Positions 1 through 8,750 of a stretch of 64,000 nt of DNA are shown here, one piece after another. The stretch comes from Ktedonosporobacter rubrisoli. GTDB taxonomy: Bacteria > Chloroflexota > Ktedonobacteria > Ktedonobacterales > Ktedonobacteraceae. The notes under the pieces were generated by a model, which saw nothing but the letters and a program-made list of their open reading frames with translations, searched no databases and had not been told where the DNA came from. Numbering within the stretch: position 1 is the stretch's first letter; each line of letters begins with the position of its first letter. The position numbers were made by a program, and so were the translations under genes. The DNA lies in the NCBI RefSeq assembly GCF_004208415.1, contig NZ_CP035758.1:2356001-2420000 (forward strand), written 5' to 3'.

Positions 1-1245
1 GATCAAATCGAGCAGCAGTTGTTTGCTGCCCTGGCTGTAGGCTTCCAGCTCAAGATTCCAGGGCGCTACGCAATCACGTAGAGCATAGGCCAGCGGTCCA
101 GCCGGCAAGCCATGCGTCTGGATACCTTCAATACCGCGCTTGCTAACCAGGGCTGGGATCTCTGCGGCAAAATCGTGCGGGATACCGGGGACGTAACCAC
201 CTTTGTTCTGCACATTGACGATCATGACGCGAGCTACATCGCAGGCAAGAGACTCGATCAAGGGAATGATACTCTCTTGCGAGAGATTTGGCGGATAGTG
301 CTCGGTGACTTTTACCTGCGTATCTTCGCCGATGCGTTTAATCCTGGCCACTCCTTGCTCGGTGTGCGCAAAGTAGTTACGCCACCATTGCTCCGGGTCC
401 TCCCGCCAGCGCTGCTCGGTTGCCCTGTCGGCATGATACCACCATCCCCATGAACCGCCGCCAACCGTGCCAGTATCCCCAATGGGAAATGCCCCAAAGC
501 GCTTATAGAGGTCTACTTGCTTGGGACTGAGGCTGCCATCAGTGTTTTTCGCCCAGTACTGCTCTGCCTCTGTTTCGATCCATGTGTCAAGGAGCGGAAA
601 AATATCCTGGCCCTTGTGGTAAGCCCGAGTTAGCCAGATGAAGTGATTGACTCCCGGTATCTCGAAGGTCAGGTGTTCACGCTCCAGGCCCAGGACGCTG
701 GCGAGCTTATAGATCTCTGCGTAGCCATGGCACAGGCCAACAATCTTTGCCTGCGGATATTTGCGAGCCAGATACGTTATGCCGCCCATCACGGGATTGG
801 CTGATTGCACGTACCAGGCATCCGGGCATATGCTAAGGATATCCTTGATAAGCTCTTCAAAGAGTTGTAACTGGTAAAAATTTGTCCAGAATGGTTCATC
901 ATGCATAATATGCAGGCTGCCGCCAAAGCGATATCCCTGTTTGCGGGCTATCTCCCAGCCAGCGCGCAAGGAGTCATGACCTCCAACAAGCGCCGTATTA
1001 ATGACAAAGTTTGCACCCTGTAGAGCCTGGCGACGATCAGTGGTTTTTTCAAGCTGCAAGGTGCTGCCAACTTCCCTGGCGTAGCGCACACAGAGTTGAT
1101 AGCTAGCATCCAGGCGTTCCTGATCGATATCCATAAAACAGATGCTGCTCCCTTGCAGGTTAGGCGTCAGGCAGATATCACGGATAATATTGAGCGAAAA
1201 TACGCTACTGCCAGCCCCAATGATGCTGATTTTTGTTGTCATCAT
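1..1245 (-). CDS. Family 4 glycoside hydrolase (NAD- and metal-dependent), 3' end cut by the window edge
   Basis: The frame is open for 415 codons on the minus strand and runs off the left edge, so only a short C-terminal part of a normal 440-480 residue GH4 enzyme is missing. The N-terminus is a Rossmann NAD site (GAGSSVFS, about residues 10-17). The family's Cys/His metal signature appears as GLCHGYAE (Cys172-His173), followed by GVNHF (198-202). GH4 enzymes cleave glycosides by NAD+-linked oxidation and elimination with a divalent metal. The tetrapeptide after the Cys tracks substrate class in this family: CHSV is typical of alpha-galactosidases, so CHGY points elsewhere, perhaps to uronosides or glucosides (inference). 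Two ATG codons overlap at 1245 and 1242 behind an AAAGGCGAG-like ribosome site. The gene lies just downstream of the GntR gene on the same strand, so it is probably co-regulated with the divergent sugar importer. Confidence 0.88.
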   Translation of the reverse strand, partial: MMTTKISIIGAGSSVFSLNIIRDICLTPNLQGSSICFMDIDQERLDASYQLCVRYAREVGSTLQLEKTTDRRQALQGANFVINTALVGGHDSLRAGWEIARKQGYRFGGSLHIMHDEPFWTNFYQLQLFEELIKDILSICPDAWYVQSANPVMGGITYLARKYPQAKIVGLCHGYAEIYKLASVLGLEREHLTFEIPGVNHFIWLTRAYHKGQDIFPLLDTWIETEAEQYWAKNTDGSLSPKQVDLYKRFGAFPIGDTGTVGGGSWGWWYHADRATEQRWREDPEQWWRNYFAHTEQGVARIKRIGEDTQVKVTEHYPPNLSQESIIPLIESLACDVARVMIVNVQNKGGYVPGIPHDFAAEIPALVSKRGIEGIQTHGLPAGPLAYALRDCVAPWNLELEAYSQGSKQLLLDLI

Positions 1246-1288
1246 CTCGCCTTTCTCTAGTGAATGCTACTCTTTTTCGTCTGTTGCT

Positions 1289-2005
1289 CTACTCATCTGC
1301 GCGCACGGCTGCCACTTTCTGAAACTCCTTGGCATTGAAGAATGGAGAAAAACGGTCCCGCACTGATTGCGAATGATAGGCCACCAGGCGCGCCGCCGCT
1401 TCTGGATCGCGTTGTTTAATCGCTTGGAAAATTGCTTCGTGTTCCTGGTTCGAGAGACCCATCCGCGTTGTATCCAGAATTGACACATAGCTGAGCAGAT
1501 AGAGGTCTGTACGCTCCTCGTTGTTGACGACAAAATCCATGAGCGGCTGATTATCTGCGGCCATGCCAACGGCGCGATGAAAATCTCTTCCAGAGCGCAG
1601 AATGCCAGGAACATCATTGCTGGAGGCGCATTGCTTGCCAAAGGTGATGGCATCTTCCATAGCGCCGAGTTGTGCCGCGCTGGCCAGCAGGGCCGCCCGA
1701 CGAACCAGATAAGGCTCAACAACTTCATTGGCGACAAAGAGCGCAATGAACTCCTCGTTTGTCATCTCGCGTACATGAAACCCTCGACCATTGCGCGGCG
1801 CGATAAGGCCTTCGTGCTGGAGAATTGCCAGCGCTTCGCGAATGGGGGTGCGGCTCATTTGCAGCCTTGTCGCAATTTCTTCTTCGATGAGGGCCTGCCC
1901 ATAGCCGAAATCACCTGAGAGTATGGCTTCTTTGATGGCGTGATAGGCGGCCTCTCTATATCCCGGAGCCTTTTGTCCTTCAAAAGGACGGAGCTGTCTC
2001 TTCAT
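1289..2005 (-). CDS. GntR-family regulator, FadR/FCD subfamily
   Basis: 238 residues. The N-terminal winged helix (about 14-78) has the typical helix 'MSRTPIREALAILQHEGLI' and the wing 'NGRGFHV'. The C-terminal FCD domain (about 85-220) shows the Asp/His pattern of metal-binding FCD proteins: Asp and His in SGRDFHRAV, a His in NQEHEAIF and a His in VAYHSQSV. Such proteins sense small organic or sugar acids and usually repress neighbouring catabolic genes. The gene sits between the GH4 gene, which it precedes on the same strand, and a divergent sugar ABC importer. Two TTGTATACAA palindromes in the 500 bp upstream are its probable operators, one overlapping its own -10 box. Start ATG at 2005 follows AAAGG at 8 nt. 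Confidence 0.92.
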   Translation of the reverse strand: MKRQLRPFEGQKAPGYREAAYHAIKEAILSGDFGYGQALIEEEIATRLQMSRTPIREALAILQHEGLIAPRNGRGFHVREMTNEEFIALFVANEVVEPYLVRRAALLASAAQLGAMEDAITFGKQCASSNDVPGILRSGRDFHRAVGMAADNQPLMDFVVNNEERTDLYLLSYVSILDTTRMGLSNQEHEAIFQAIKQRDPEAAARLVAYHSQSVRDRFSPFFNAKEFQKVAAVRADE

Positions 2006-2052
2006 ACTATGTACCTTTGTTTATTTCCTTGCCACGACAATAATTTCTGTGC

Positions 2053-2066
2053 TTTTGTATACAAAA
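2053..2066. promoter_or_regulatory. Putative GntR operator 1
   Basis: Perfect 14-bp palindrome TTTTGTATACAAAA. It overlaps the proposed -10 box of the gntR promoter, a position suited to autorepression. Its core TTGTATACAA recurs at 2257-2266. Confidence 0.7.
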
Positions 2067-2092
2067 ATACAATAAAGTTTGCCGCCTGTCAA
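2064..2092 (-). promoter_or_regulatory. Promoter of the gntR/GH4 genes
   Basis: On the minus strand TTGACA (2092-2087) is separated by 17 bp from TATTTT (2069-2064). Spacing is ideal, and the -10 box overlaps operator 1. Confidence 0.6.
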
Positions 2093-2196
2093 TGAGAATT
2101 GGCCGCAATGTGGCTGTTTGAGAGATGAAATAACTGTTAAAAATAGATTTAAATGCAATTTGTAGATGTGGAATTGTGATTGCCTGGATTAATCCC

Positions 2197-2226
2197 TTGA
2201 CAGGGCCAATAATTTTCTGCTACCAT
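2197..2226 (+). promoter_or_regulatory. Candidate promoter of the sugar ABC operon
   Basis: TTGACA (2197-2202), an 18-bp spacer and TACCAT (2221-2226). Operator 2 begins about 30 bp downstream of the -10 box, where a bound repressor would block early elongation. The resulting leader to the first gene is about 280 nt and I see no recognisable riboswitch in it. Confidence 0.45.
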
Positions 2227-2256
2227 CGTATCCATAACAGATCAATATTTCAAATC

Positions 2257-2266
2257 TTGTATACAA
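2257..2266. promoter_or_regulatory. Putative GntR operator 2
   Basis: TTGTATACAA inside the near-palindrome ATCTTGTATACAAAGAT (2254-2270). It has the same core as operator 1 and lies on the importer side of the divergent region. Confidence 0.7.
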
Positions 2267-2510
2267 AGATCTTTTCAGTCTGCGGCAGGTTGGTGCGCCC
2301 AATATTTAAAATTGTCTATTTGACCGGAGATGAAGGCAGGTCGCTTACTTGCCTTCGTCCGAACCCTAGCCTGTCGACAGAACCGAATGCAGGCCTGCTG
2401 AGGAGGCGTGATGACACGGCGCAAACTCCTCAAAATTGCTTTGAGTTCCATACAGAGTAATCCCGTCGTTCCCTGGCTAAAAGAGGTGCATAGGCAAAAG
2501 GAGTAAGGTT

Positions 2511-3863
2511 ATGCTCAGCAAGAACCTATCCCGCCGCGAATTTCTACAGACGAGTGGCGCTGTAGTAGGTGGTGCGGCCATGTTAGCTGCCTGCGGCGGA
2601 TCGGGCAGTACCAATCCGGGTTCAGCCGGACCCGTCACCATCAAATTTTGGAATGCGACATACGCAACGTCGAGCTCCAGCGATAAGAGCAAGAAGAAAG
2701 ATCAATACTATATTTATCAGGCCATCAAACGTTTTAATGCCCAGAATCCCGGCATCACGGTCCAGATTCAGGATGTGCCCACGACGGCTGAGATGTTCAC
2801 GCGCTATCGTGTAGCAAGCATTGCCCGCAACGGTCCCGATGTCATGGGGATGTGGTCGGGCAATTACATGTTACAGTTTAAACATTATTTGGAGCCACTC
2901 GATACATATTTCACGCCACAAGAAATGTCAAGGATCAGAGGTTGGAACGCTGTCACAGACGGCTTCAAAGAGGGAGCCGGCAAAATCTACGGAGTACCTA
3001 ATGCTTCCGATGGCATATCAATGGTGTACTACAATAAGAAAGCCCTGGCCAAGGCTGGCATCAATACGGATGCAGACTGGCCCAAGGATTTTGCGGCTTT
3101 CCTCACCATGCTGGCGAAAATCAAAGCTACAGGCATAACTCCCCTGGCCTTATTTGATGATGGGTATATCATGTTCAGCCTTGACTACTGGATTGCCCAA
3201 ATCGTCGGCGGGAGCCCTGGCATTAACGATCTCGTTTCAGGGAAGCGCAACTTTAGCGATCCCCAAGTGGTGGAAGCGATCCAACAATGGACCCAACTTG
3301 CCCAATATAGCATGCAGGGCGCCCCAACGACGACAGGAGACCAAGCGTATCAATTCTTATTTCAGGGGAAAGCCGCTATGACTATCTCCGGTCCCTGGCC
3401 CTTCTATGATATGAGAAAGGCCCTGGGAGACGATCTGGGCCTTCACAAACTGCCTGATTATAGCGAGAAAGTTTCCCTGCGCAATACAGGTATTGGCGGT
3501 GCGGGAACAGCGTTAATAGTTTCAAACTACTCTAAACACAAGGCCGAAGCCGTCAAATTTATCAAATTTTTGCTAAGCCAGCCCGAGCAAACCCAGCAGG
3601 CCGTAGCAAATACGGGCACGCTGCTCAACGTCACGGACGTAGATTTTGCCACAGTCTATAAAGATCCTTTGCGCGTGCAACAGCAGCAATGGGGCTTAGA
3701 GCCTTCTACGATGTTCTGGCCTGATAATGTCTACCCGGCCGAGCTGACCAATGAGCTAAGAGCTCAGGCGCAGCTGGCCTGGACTGGCAAGATTACGCCC
3801 CAGCAGTTCATGAGCAGGCTTGATGCAAAACGAGATGAGATCCTCAAGTCGCCCCAACAATAA
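2511..3863 (+). CDS. Sugar ABC transporter substrate-binding lipoprotein (family 1)
   Basis: 450 residues, the usual size for a CUT1 sugar-binding protein. The N-terminus has a twin-arginine-like SRREFLQ motif, a hydrophobic stretch and a lipobox ending in AAC (Cys about 28), so the mature protein is probably lipid-anchored outside the membrane. The rest has the extracellular solute-binding family 1 pattern: a hinge region FEGAGKIYGVPNASDG-like around residue 155-170 and the conserved GKAAMTISGPW segment near 285-295. It presents sugar to the two permeases encoded immediately downstream (3937 and 4943). The first gene of the operon, it is preceded by AAAGGAG-type spacing (AAAAGGAGTAAGGTT before the ATG). 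Confidence 0.93.
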   Translation: MLSKNLSRREFLQTSGAVVGGAAMLAACGGSGSTNPGSAGPVTIKFWNATYATSSSSDKSKKKDQYYIYQAIKRFNAQNPGITVQIQDVPTTAEMFTRYRVASIARNGPDVMGMWSGNYMLQFKHYLEPLDTYFTPQEMSRIRGWNAVTDGFKEGAGKIYGVPNASDGISMVYYNKKALAKAGINTDADWPKDFAAFLTMLAKIKATGITPLALFDDGYIMFSLDYWIAQIVGGSPGINDLVSGKRNFSDPQVVEAIQQWTQLAQYSMQGAPTTTGDQAYQFLFQGKAAMTISGPWPFYDMRKALGDDLGLHKLPDYSEKVSLRNTGIGGAGTALIVSNYSKHKAEAVKFIKFLLSQPEQTQQAVANTGTLLNVTDVDFATVYKDPLRVQQQQWGLEPSTMFWPDNVYPAELTNELRAQAQLAWTGKITPQQFMSRLDAKRDEILKSPQQ

Positions 3864-3936
3864 ACTTGTGCGCCGACCACGTTGCGGCTTCATCTCTTCT
3901 CCGCAGCGCCTATGTTAAGGAGAGATGGAGCACAAT

Positions 3937-4905
3937 ATGAGAAAGGGAACACCGATGAGCATGCTTAAATCCGCGAGCCGGGCCTTGGCCAGGACGTCCT
4001 CCAGGTCCTCAGCCGCCCCGCGATCCTCTCGGTTGACCTTAAAACAAAAAGAAGGTCTAACAGCGTATCTATCGCTCCTGCCCGCAATACTGCTGGTGGC
4101 TATTCTGGTCTGGTATCCGCTAACAACCGCAATCTATCATAGCTTTACCCTCTGGGATGGCGAGAACGCGGTCTGGGTTGGTCTCAAAAATTATGTGACC
4201 ATCTTCAGTTCGGGCGATCTATGGCTGTTGTTGCGCACCAATCTGATCTTTTTCCTCTCCATCCCTGGCATCCTGCTGATTGCTATGATGGTTTCGATCC
4301 TGCTTTTTGACCGCATCCCGGGCTGGCGGTTTTTTCGCTCTGTCTACTACATACCAACCATCCTCTCTACTGTGGTCATTGGCTATTTAATGAATACGCT
4401 CTTTAACGCGGAAGGGGCCGTTAACGCTTTCCTCAAGATGGTTGGACTGGGAGGGTGGGCACAATCCTGGTTCGATGCGGCCCCCACTGCCTTTCTTGTG
4501 CTCATCCTGGCTTTCTACTGGCAGACGTTAGGGCAGGGCGTGCTGGTCTTTCTCGCTGGCCTCTCGGCGATTTCCAATGAATTATTGGAGGCCGCACGTA
4601 TCGATGGCGCTAACTGGTGGCAACGGCTATTCAGAATACTCTTCCCTCTCTTAGCTCCTTCCATCTCCTACTTTATGATCACCAACACCATCTATATTTT
4701 CATCGGCTTATTTGCGCTGGTCTACTCGATCACGCATGGCGGCCCGGGCTATGAAACGACTCCCATTGATTACATGATCTATCTCAAAGCCTTTGAGACT
4801 GGCGATCTCAGCTATGCGTCGGCGCTCTCGGTCATTTTGCTGCTCGTGGTCTCAGTTATATCCTGGATTCAAATACGCGCACTTGATATGTTAGGGGCCG
4901 ATTAA
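3937..4905 (+). CDS. Sugar ABC transporter permease, MalF/UgpA type
   Basis: About 322 residues with six predicted membrane spans after a basic, Ser/Arg-rich N-terminal tail. The inner-membrane coupling motif that contacts the ATPase is recognisable as EAARIDGANWWQRLFRI (EAA loop, about 217-233). It forms the translocation pore with the next gene product. ATG codons at 3925, 3937 and 3955 share the frame. 3937 is chosen because GGAG lies 6 nt upstream, whereas the AGGAG before 3925 is only 2 nt away. No ATP-binding subunit is encoded nearby; CUT1 importers often share one MsmK-like ATPase encoded elsewhere. Confidence 0.9.
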   Translation: MRKGTPMSMLKSASRALARTSSRSSAAPRSSRLTLKQKEGLTAYLSLLPAILLVAILVWYPLTTAIYHSFTLWDGENAVWVGLKNYVTIFSSGDLWLLLRTNLIFFLSIPGILLIAMMVSILLFDRIPGWRFFRSVYYIPTILSTVVIGYLMNTLFNAEGAVNAFLKMVGLGGWAQSWFDAAPTAFLVLILAFYWQTLGQGVLVFLAGLSAISNELLEAARIDGANWWQRLFRILFPLLAPSISYFMITNTIYIFIGLFALVYSITHGGPGYETTPIDYMIYLKAFETGDLSYASALSVILLLVVSVISWIQIRALDMLGAD

Positions 4906-4942
4906 CCAGCGGCAGGAAAGAAGGAGGTATAGGTATACTGCG

Positions 4943-5776
4943 ATGAGAAAAGCAATAATGTCGATCAAACGTGCGGGTCTCGTGAGCATTCTGGCCCTCT
5001 TCGCGGCTGCTGCTCTCTATCCCATGCTTTTTATGATCTTGACAAGCTTTAGAACTTCGGTGGAATATCTGCGCAATCCGTTAGGTTGGCCGCAAACCTT
5101 CACCTATTTTGATAATATCGTGGCAATGTTCAACAATTTTGATGTTGTACATCTTCTGCTGAATACAATTGGCTATATTGCCCTGGCAGCGACCATATCG
5201 CTCTCAGTCAGTATCCCGGCTGCCTTTGCCCTGGCCAAGCTGCGCTTTCCCTTGCGCTTCTTCTTCCTTATGCTTATGGTTGCCAGCATGGTGATCCCAG
5301 GCATCACCTTTATTCTGCCAGACTATCTCTTGATGACGAACCTGGGTCTTGTTGACAATTTCTGGTCAGTAGTTCTGTTATGGGCGGCGACGAGCCTGCC
5401 AGGCTCAATCTTTCTGCTCACCACGCTGATGAGGGGGCTACCTAACGAGATCCTTGATGCGACGAAAGTTGATGGTGCAAACTATTTTCATCTTATGACG
5501 AAGGTAGTGATCCCAATCAGCGCGCCAGGTATTGTGACTATCACGATTTTTAATGTAACGGGCTGGTGGAACGATCTGCTGATCCCTCTGGTCTTTCTGC
5601 AGACTGATGCGAACAAGACGCTTACGGCGGCCATTGCCACAATTGCTGGGCGTTATGGCACCGATTTTCCCTTGTTGATGAGTGGCTTGCTTATGGCCTC
5701 GCTGCCACCCGTGCTGATCTACATTTTCCTGCAAAGCTACATTCGCAAGGGTATGGTCATCGGCGCGGTGAAATAA
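4943..5776 (+). CDS. Sugar ABC transporter permease, MalG/UgpE type
   Basis: 277 residues with six membrane spans. The EAA-type loop reads EILDATKVDGANYFHLMTKV (about 173-192), and the C-terminus ends in the common QSYIRKGMVIGAVK tail of MalG-like permeases. It pairs with the permease upstream, from which it is separated by 37 bp with a GGAGG motif in between. The spacing from GGAGG to this ATG is long (about 15 nt), so the in-frame ATG at 4958 is also possible. Confidence 0.9.
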   Translation: MRKAIMSIKRAGLVSILALFAAAALYPMLFMILTSFRTSVEYLRNPLGWPQTFTYFDNIVAMFNNFDVVHLLLNTIGYIALAATISLSVSIPAAFALAKLRFPLRFFFLMLMVASMVIPGITFILPDYLLMTNLGLVDNFWSVVLLWAATSLPGSIFLLTTLMRGLPNEILDATKVDGANYFHLMTKVVIPISAPGIVTITIFNVTGWWNDLLIPLVFLQTDANKTLTAAIATIAGRYGTDFPLLMSGLLMASLPPVLIYIFLQSYIRKGMVIGAVK

Positions 5777-5889
5777 GTAGCTGGAGAGAAATGTATGGCT
5801 GCTGGCAGTTGGCGGCTAAGCAAATATTTTTACTGAAAGGGAGAGAAGAGTTCCCTTGCATATAACAGCACAGAGAAGGAAAGACAAAC

Positions 5890-7614
5890 ATGGTATGGCG
5901 TAGTGCAGAGTGGTTTGCCGGAAGAGATGAGTTGGGGCCGCAGAGTCGCTCAGTCCTGCGATCTCTCGGTTGGACGCCAGAGTTTTTTACTGGTAAGCCG
6001 GTGATCGGCATTGCAAACTCCTGGAGCGAACTAAATAACTGTCATCTCGGCTTCAAGCTGATGGCAGAAGCCGTCAAGCGTGGCGTGATCGCGGCGGGCG
6101 GCGTGCCCCTTGAGTTCAATACTATCTCGCTGGGCGAGGAGCTGATGAAGCCTAGCGCTATGCTATATCGTAATCTGCTGGCGATGGAGATCGAGGAGAC
6201 GCTGCGTGCATATCCTCTCGATGGCGTGGTCTTGCTGACCGGCTGCGATAAAACAACGCCGGCCCAATTGATGGGCGTGGCCAGCGCAAACCTACCGGCC
6301 ATCCAGGTCTGTGCTGGACCCAAGAGGGCCGGGCGTTGGCGCGGGCAAGAATTAGGTTCCGGGACTGATCTCTGGCACTATCTTGATGAATATCGGACTG
6401 GCAAGATCAACAAGCAAGATTGGCATGCCATCGAGGAGATGTATTCCAGCGGGATGGGCACATGCAATACGATGGGAACTGCCTCCACAATGACGGTCTT
6501 ATCAGAAGCGCTTGGTATGATGCTCCCGGGGACGGCTACTATTCCGGCGACCAATGCGCAGCGCCTGGCCGCCGCCGAACTGAGCGGGCGCCGGGCCGTG
6601 GAGTTAGTGCAGAAGGATTTGAGGCCGGCGCAGATCATGACGCGCGAGGCTTTTGAAAACGCCTTGCGTGTGTTTATGGCGATCGCTGGCTCGACCAACG
6701 CGGTTATTCATTTGATCGCCATTGCCGGCAGGCTGCGCGTCCCTCTCACGCTTGCTGATTTCGATGATTTTGCGCGTACCACGCCGATTCTCTTAAACCT
6801 TCAGCCATCCGGGGAGAAGCTTATGGCGGACTTCGATGCCGCAGGAGGCACGCTGGCCTTGCTGCAGGAATTGCGCGATCTGCTGCATCTAGAGTGTCTC
6901 ACGGTGACTGGGGAGCCGTTGGGCGAGAGCCTTAAGGTGAGCACCTATGCTGATCCTACGGTGATCTACCCACGAGATAAACCGCTGGCTCCAGCGGGAG
7001 CTCTAGCCGTGCTACGTGGAAATCTTGCTCCTCACGGGGCCATCTTACGAACGACGACGGCTTCTGCCCATCTGCACAAACACTGTGGGCCGGCCCTGGT
7101 ATTTGACACTTACGAAGATATGTTGGCCCGCATCGATGATCCTGCTTTGCCCGTCACTGCGGATTCAGTGTTAGTATTGCGCAATGCTGGTGCTGTGGGC
7201 GTCCCTGGTCTCCCCGAATGGGGCTCTATTCCGATACCAAAGAAACTTTTGCTGCAGGGGATCAAGGACGTTGTGCGGATTAGCGATTCGCGTATGAGTG
7301 GGACAAGTTCGGGCACAATCATCCTCCACGTGGCCCCGGAGGCCGCTGTTGGCGGTCCGCTAGCGTTTGTCAAGGATGGCGATCTGATCGAGCTTGATGT
7401 TGAGGAGCGTCAGCTCATCTGGCATATAGCAGAGCATGAACTGGCGAAGCGCCAGGCCCAATGGCAGCCGCCGCGCTCCAGACATGGGCGGGGCTATCCC
7501 CGTTTATATGCTGAGCATGTGCTGCAGCCTGACCAGGGATGCGATTTTGATTTCCTGCGCCCCGCAACACAGGCCGACCTTACCTTTGTGCCTCCCACTG
7601 TCGGGCGTTCATAA
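5890..7614 (+). CDS. IlvD/Edd-family dehydratase, probably a sugar-acid (aldonate) dehydratase
   Basis: 574 residues, close to L-arabinonate/D-xylonate-type dehydratases and clearly an IlvD/Edd member. Three cysteines expected to ligate the [2Fe-2S] cluster are present: Cys51 (NSWSELNNC), Cys119 (LTGCDKTTPA) and Cys192 (GMGTCNTMGTAS). The C-terminal half carries the family's SDSRMSGTS-like motif as ISDSRMSGTSSGT. These enzymes dehydrate 2,3-dihydroxy acids to 2-keto-3-deoxy acids. It is the last gene of the sugar import operon, so I infer that it acts on an aldonic or uronic-derived acid rather than in branched-chain amino acid synthesis. The exact substrate cannot be read from the sequence. 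Confidence 0.88.
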   Translation: MVWRSAEWFAGRDELGPQSRSVLRSLGWTPEFFTGKPVIGIANSWSELNNCHLGFKLMAEAVKRGVIAAGGVPLEFNTISLGEELMKPSAMLYRNLLAMEIEETLRAYPLDGVVLLTGCDKTTPAQLMGVASANLPAIQVCAGPKRAGRWRGQELGSGTDLWHYLDEYRTGKINKQDWHAIEEMYSSGMGTCNTMGTASTMTVLSEALGMMLPGTATIPATNAQRLAAAELSGRRAVELVQKDLRPAQIMTREAFENALRVFMAIAGSTNAVIHLIAIAGRLRVPLTLADFDDFARTTPILLNLQPSGEKLMADFDAAGGTLALLQELRDLLHLECLTVTGEPLGESLKVSTYADPTVIYPRDKPLAPAGALAVLRGNLAPHGAILRTTTASAHLHKHCGPALVFDTYEDMLARIDDPALPVTADSVLVLRNAGAVGVPGLPEWGSIPIPKKLLLQGIKDVVRISDSRMSGTSSGTIILHVAPEAAVGGPLAFVKDGDLIELDVEERQLIWHIAEHELAKRQAQWQPPRSRHGRGYPRLYAEHVLQPDQGCDFDFLRPATQADLTFVPPTVGRS

Positions 7615-7646
7615 TGCTGCAAGGCTTGAGCCAATCATTAATGAAA

Positions 7647-7690
7647 GATCACTTGAAAATGTCCTGGAGCACAGGACTTTTCAAGTGATC
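7647..7690 (+). terminator. Long perfect hairpin after the dehydratase gene
   Basis: Arms GATCACTTGAAAA and TTTTCAAGTGATC plus GTCCTG/CAGGAC form a 19-bp stem with one bulged base and a 5-nt loop. There is no U tract, so it may act as an mRNA-stabilising or processing hairpin rather than a simple intrinsic terminator. Confidence 0.55.
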
Positions 7691-7838
7691 GCTAAAGGAT
7701 TTCTATTGCCCGATGAACTATGCCAGCCATCTCTCTGCGTATATTGTGGTCAATCAGGGTTAGCCAGCTTGCTTTTTAGAAAGCTATACCGCAATCATAG
7801 GCGCCTATTCTATGAAAGACAGCATGTTCTGACTATCC

Positions 7839-8357
7839 TCAATGACTGACCTGCTGAGCCTGGCGCTCTTCCTGCAACGAATGCTCGCGCTTTTTCTCCT
7901 TATTTAGGAGCTTAAATAAGGCATAGTCGAGCGACCATTTGCCTCCGCCAAGAATAAGGAGGGCCAGCGCGATGCCCACTGCTAACAAAAAGTATTCGAT
8001 TCCTTCCCCTGCCTTCTGACCTCCCCAGTTCATGAAGAAACCATTCTTAAGATGTACTGTCAGGGCTGCGACGACCATTACAGTTCCTATCCCCAGCGCG
8101 GACAGACGCGTTAACAAGCCACTGAAAACTCCTAACGTGCCAAAAAATTCGGCTAGAATGGCCAGCAAGGCCAATATAAATGGGAGCTTTAAGTTGTGCT
8201 CAAAGGAGAACAATGTCGCTTGAAAGCCATGCCCACCGAACCAGCCTAGAAATTTCTGGGTTGCGTGAGGGAAAATTACACAGGCCAGAACGATGCGCAA
8301 TACAAGCGAAGCGACGTCTGCCAATTTACTCCCGGTGGCTCTGATGAAATAGATCAA
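7839..8357 (-). CDS. DoxX-family membrane protein
   Basis: 172 residues with four predicted membrane spans. The N-terminal segment 'LADVASLVLRIVLACVIFPHATQKFLGWFGG' type pattern (helix, His-Ala-x-Gln-Lys, Gly-Trp-Phe-Gly-Gly) and 'FGTLGVFSGLLTRLSALG' are characteristic of DoxX/DoxD-like proteins. These are small inner-membrane proteins linked to redox and thiol stress; the biochemical role is mostly unknown. The frame begins with TTG at 8357 behind GGGAGATAGGA, an unusual but plausible start. A well-formed extended -10 (TATACT on the minus strand, 8523-8518) lies upstream with the palindrome TACTAAAGTA (8534-8543) next to it, a possible repressor site. Confidence 0.85.
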   Translation of the reverse strand: MIYFIRATGSKLADVASLVLRIVLACVIFPHATQKFLGWFGGHGFQATLFSFEHNLKLPFILALLAILAEFFGTLGVFSGLLTRLSALGIGTVMVVAALTVHLKNGFFMNWGGQKAGEGIEYFLLAVGIALALLILGGGKWSLDYALFKLLNKEKKREHSLQEERQAQQVSH

Positions 8358-8750
8358 AGTCCTATCTCCCCATGCAGAACTAGTCGTTTTTTACCCAAAG
8401 GAAGCGAATGCAACAATTGCTATTGGCTCCTCTATCACTGTTGCTTTGCTACGCATAGGTGAAATTCAGGCTGGCACATCTCCTATATGTGAGGAGCGCA
8501 ATATGTTTGCCAAATATAGTATAACATATTTTGTACTAAAGTAGTATTTTGAGTATAAAGTCATCCATATGCTTAGTGCAGTAAAAACTGCTATTGATTT
8601 GTGGATAAGTCAGAGGGGGCCATCATGTTTGCTCTATGCAGCTATCTTGAAGATTGTTCCGCATTATCGAACAGGTATAACTTCAAAGCTGCCCGATTTT
8701 GTACGAGTAATCGCTACTACAATGAAGTAAAGCTAGCATAGCTTTATCTG
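8358..8750. other. Intergenic region upstream of doxX
   Basis: 393 bp, AT-rich in the middle. It holds the doxX promoter elements around 8518-8546 and the 3' flank of the XRE gene. I see no credible ORF or RNA gene in the rest. Confidence 0.5.

Noticed and set aside
7436..7849. 137-codon frame across the end of the dehydratase gene
   Set aside because: It is the out-of-frame shadow of the dehydratase gene and includes the long hairpin.
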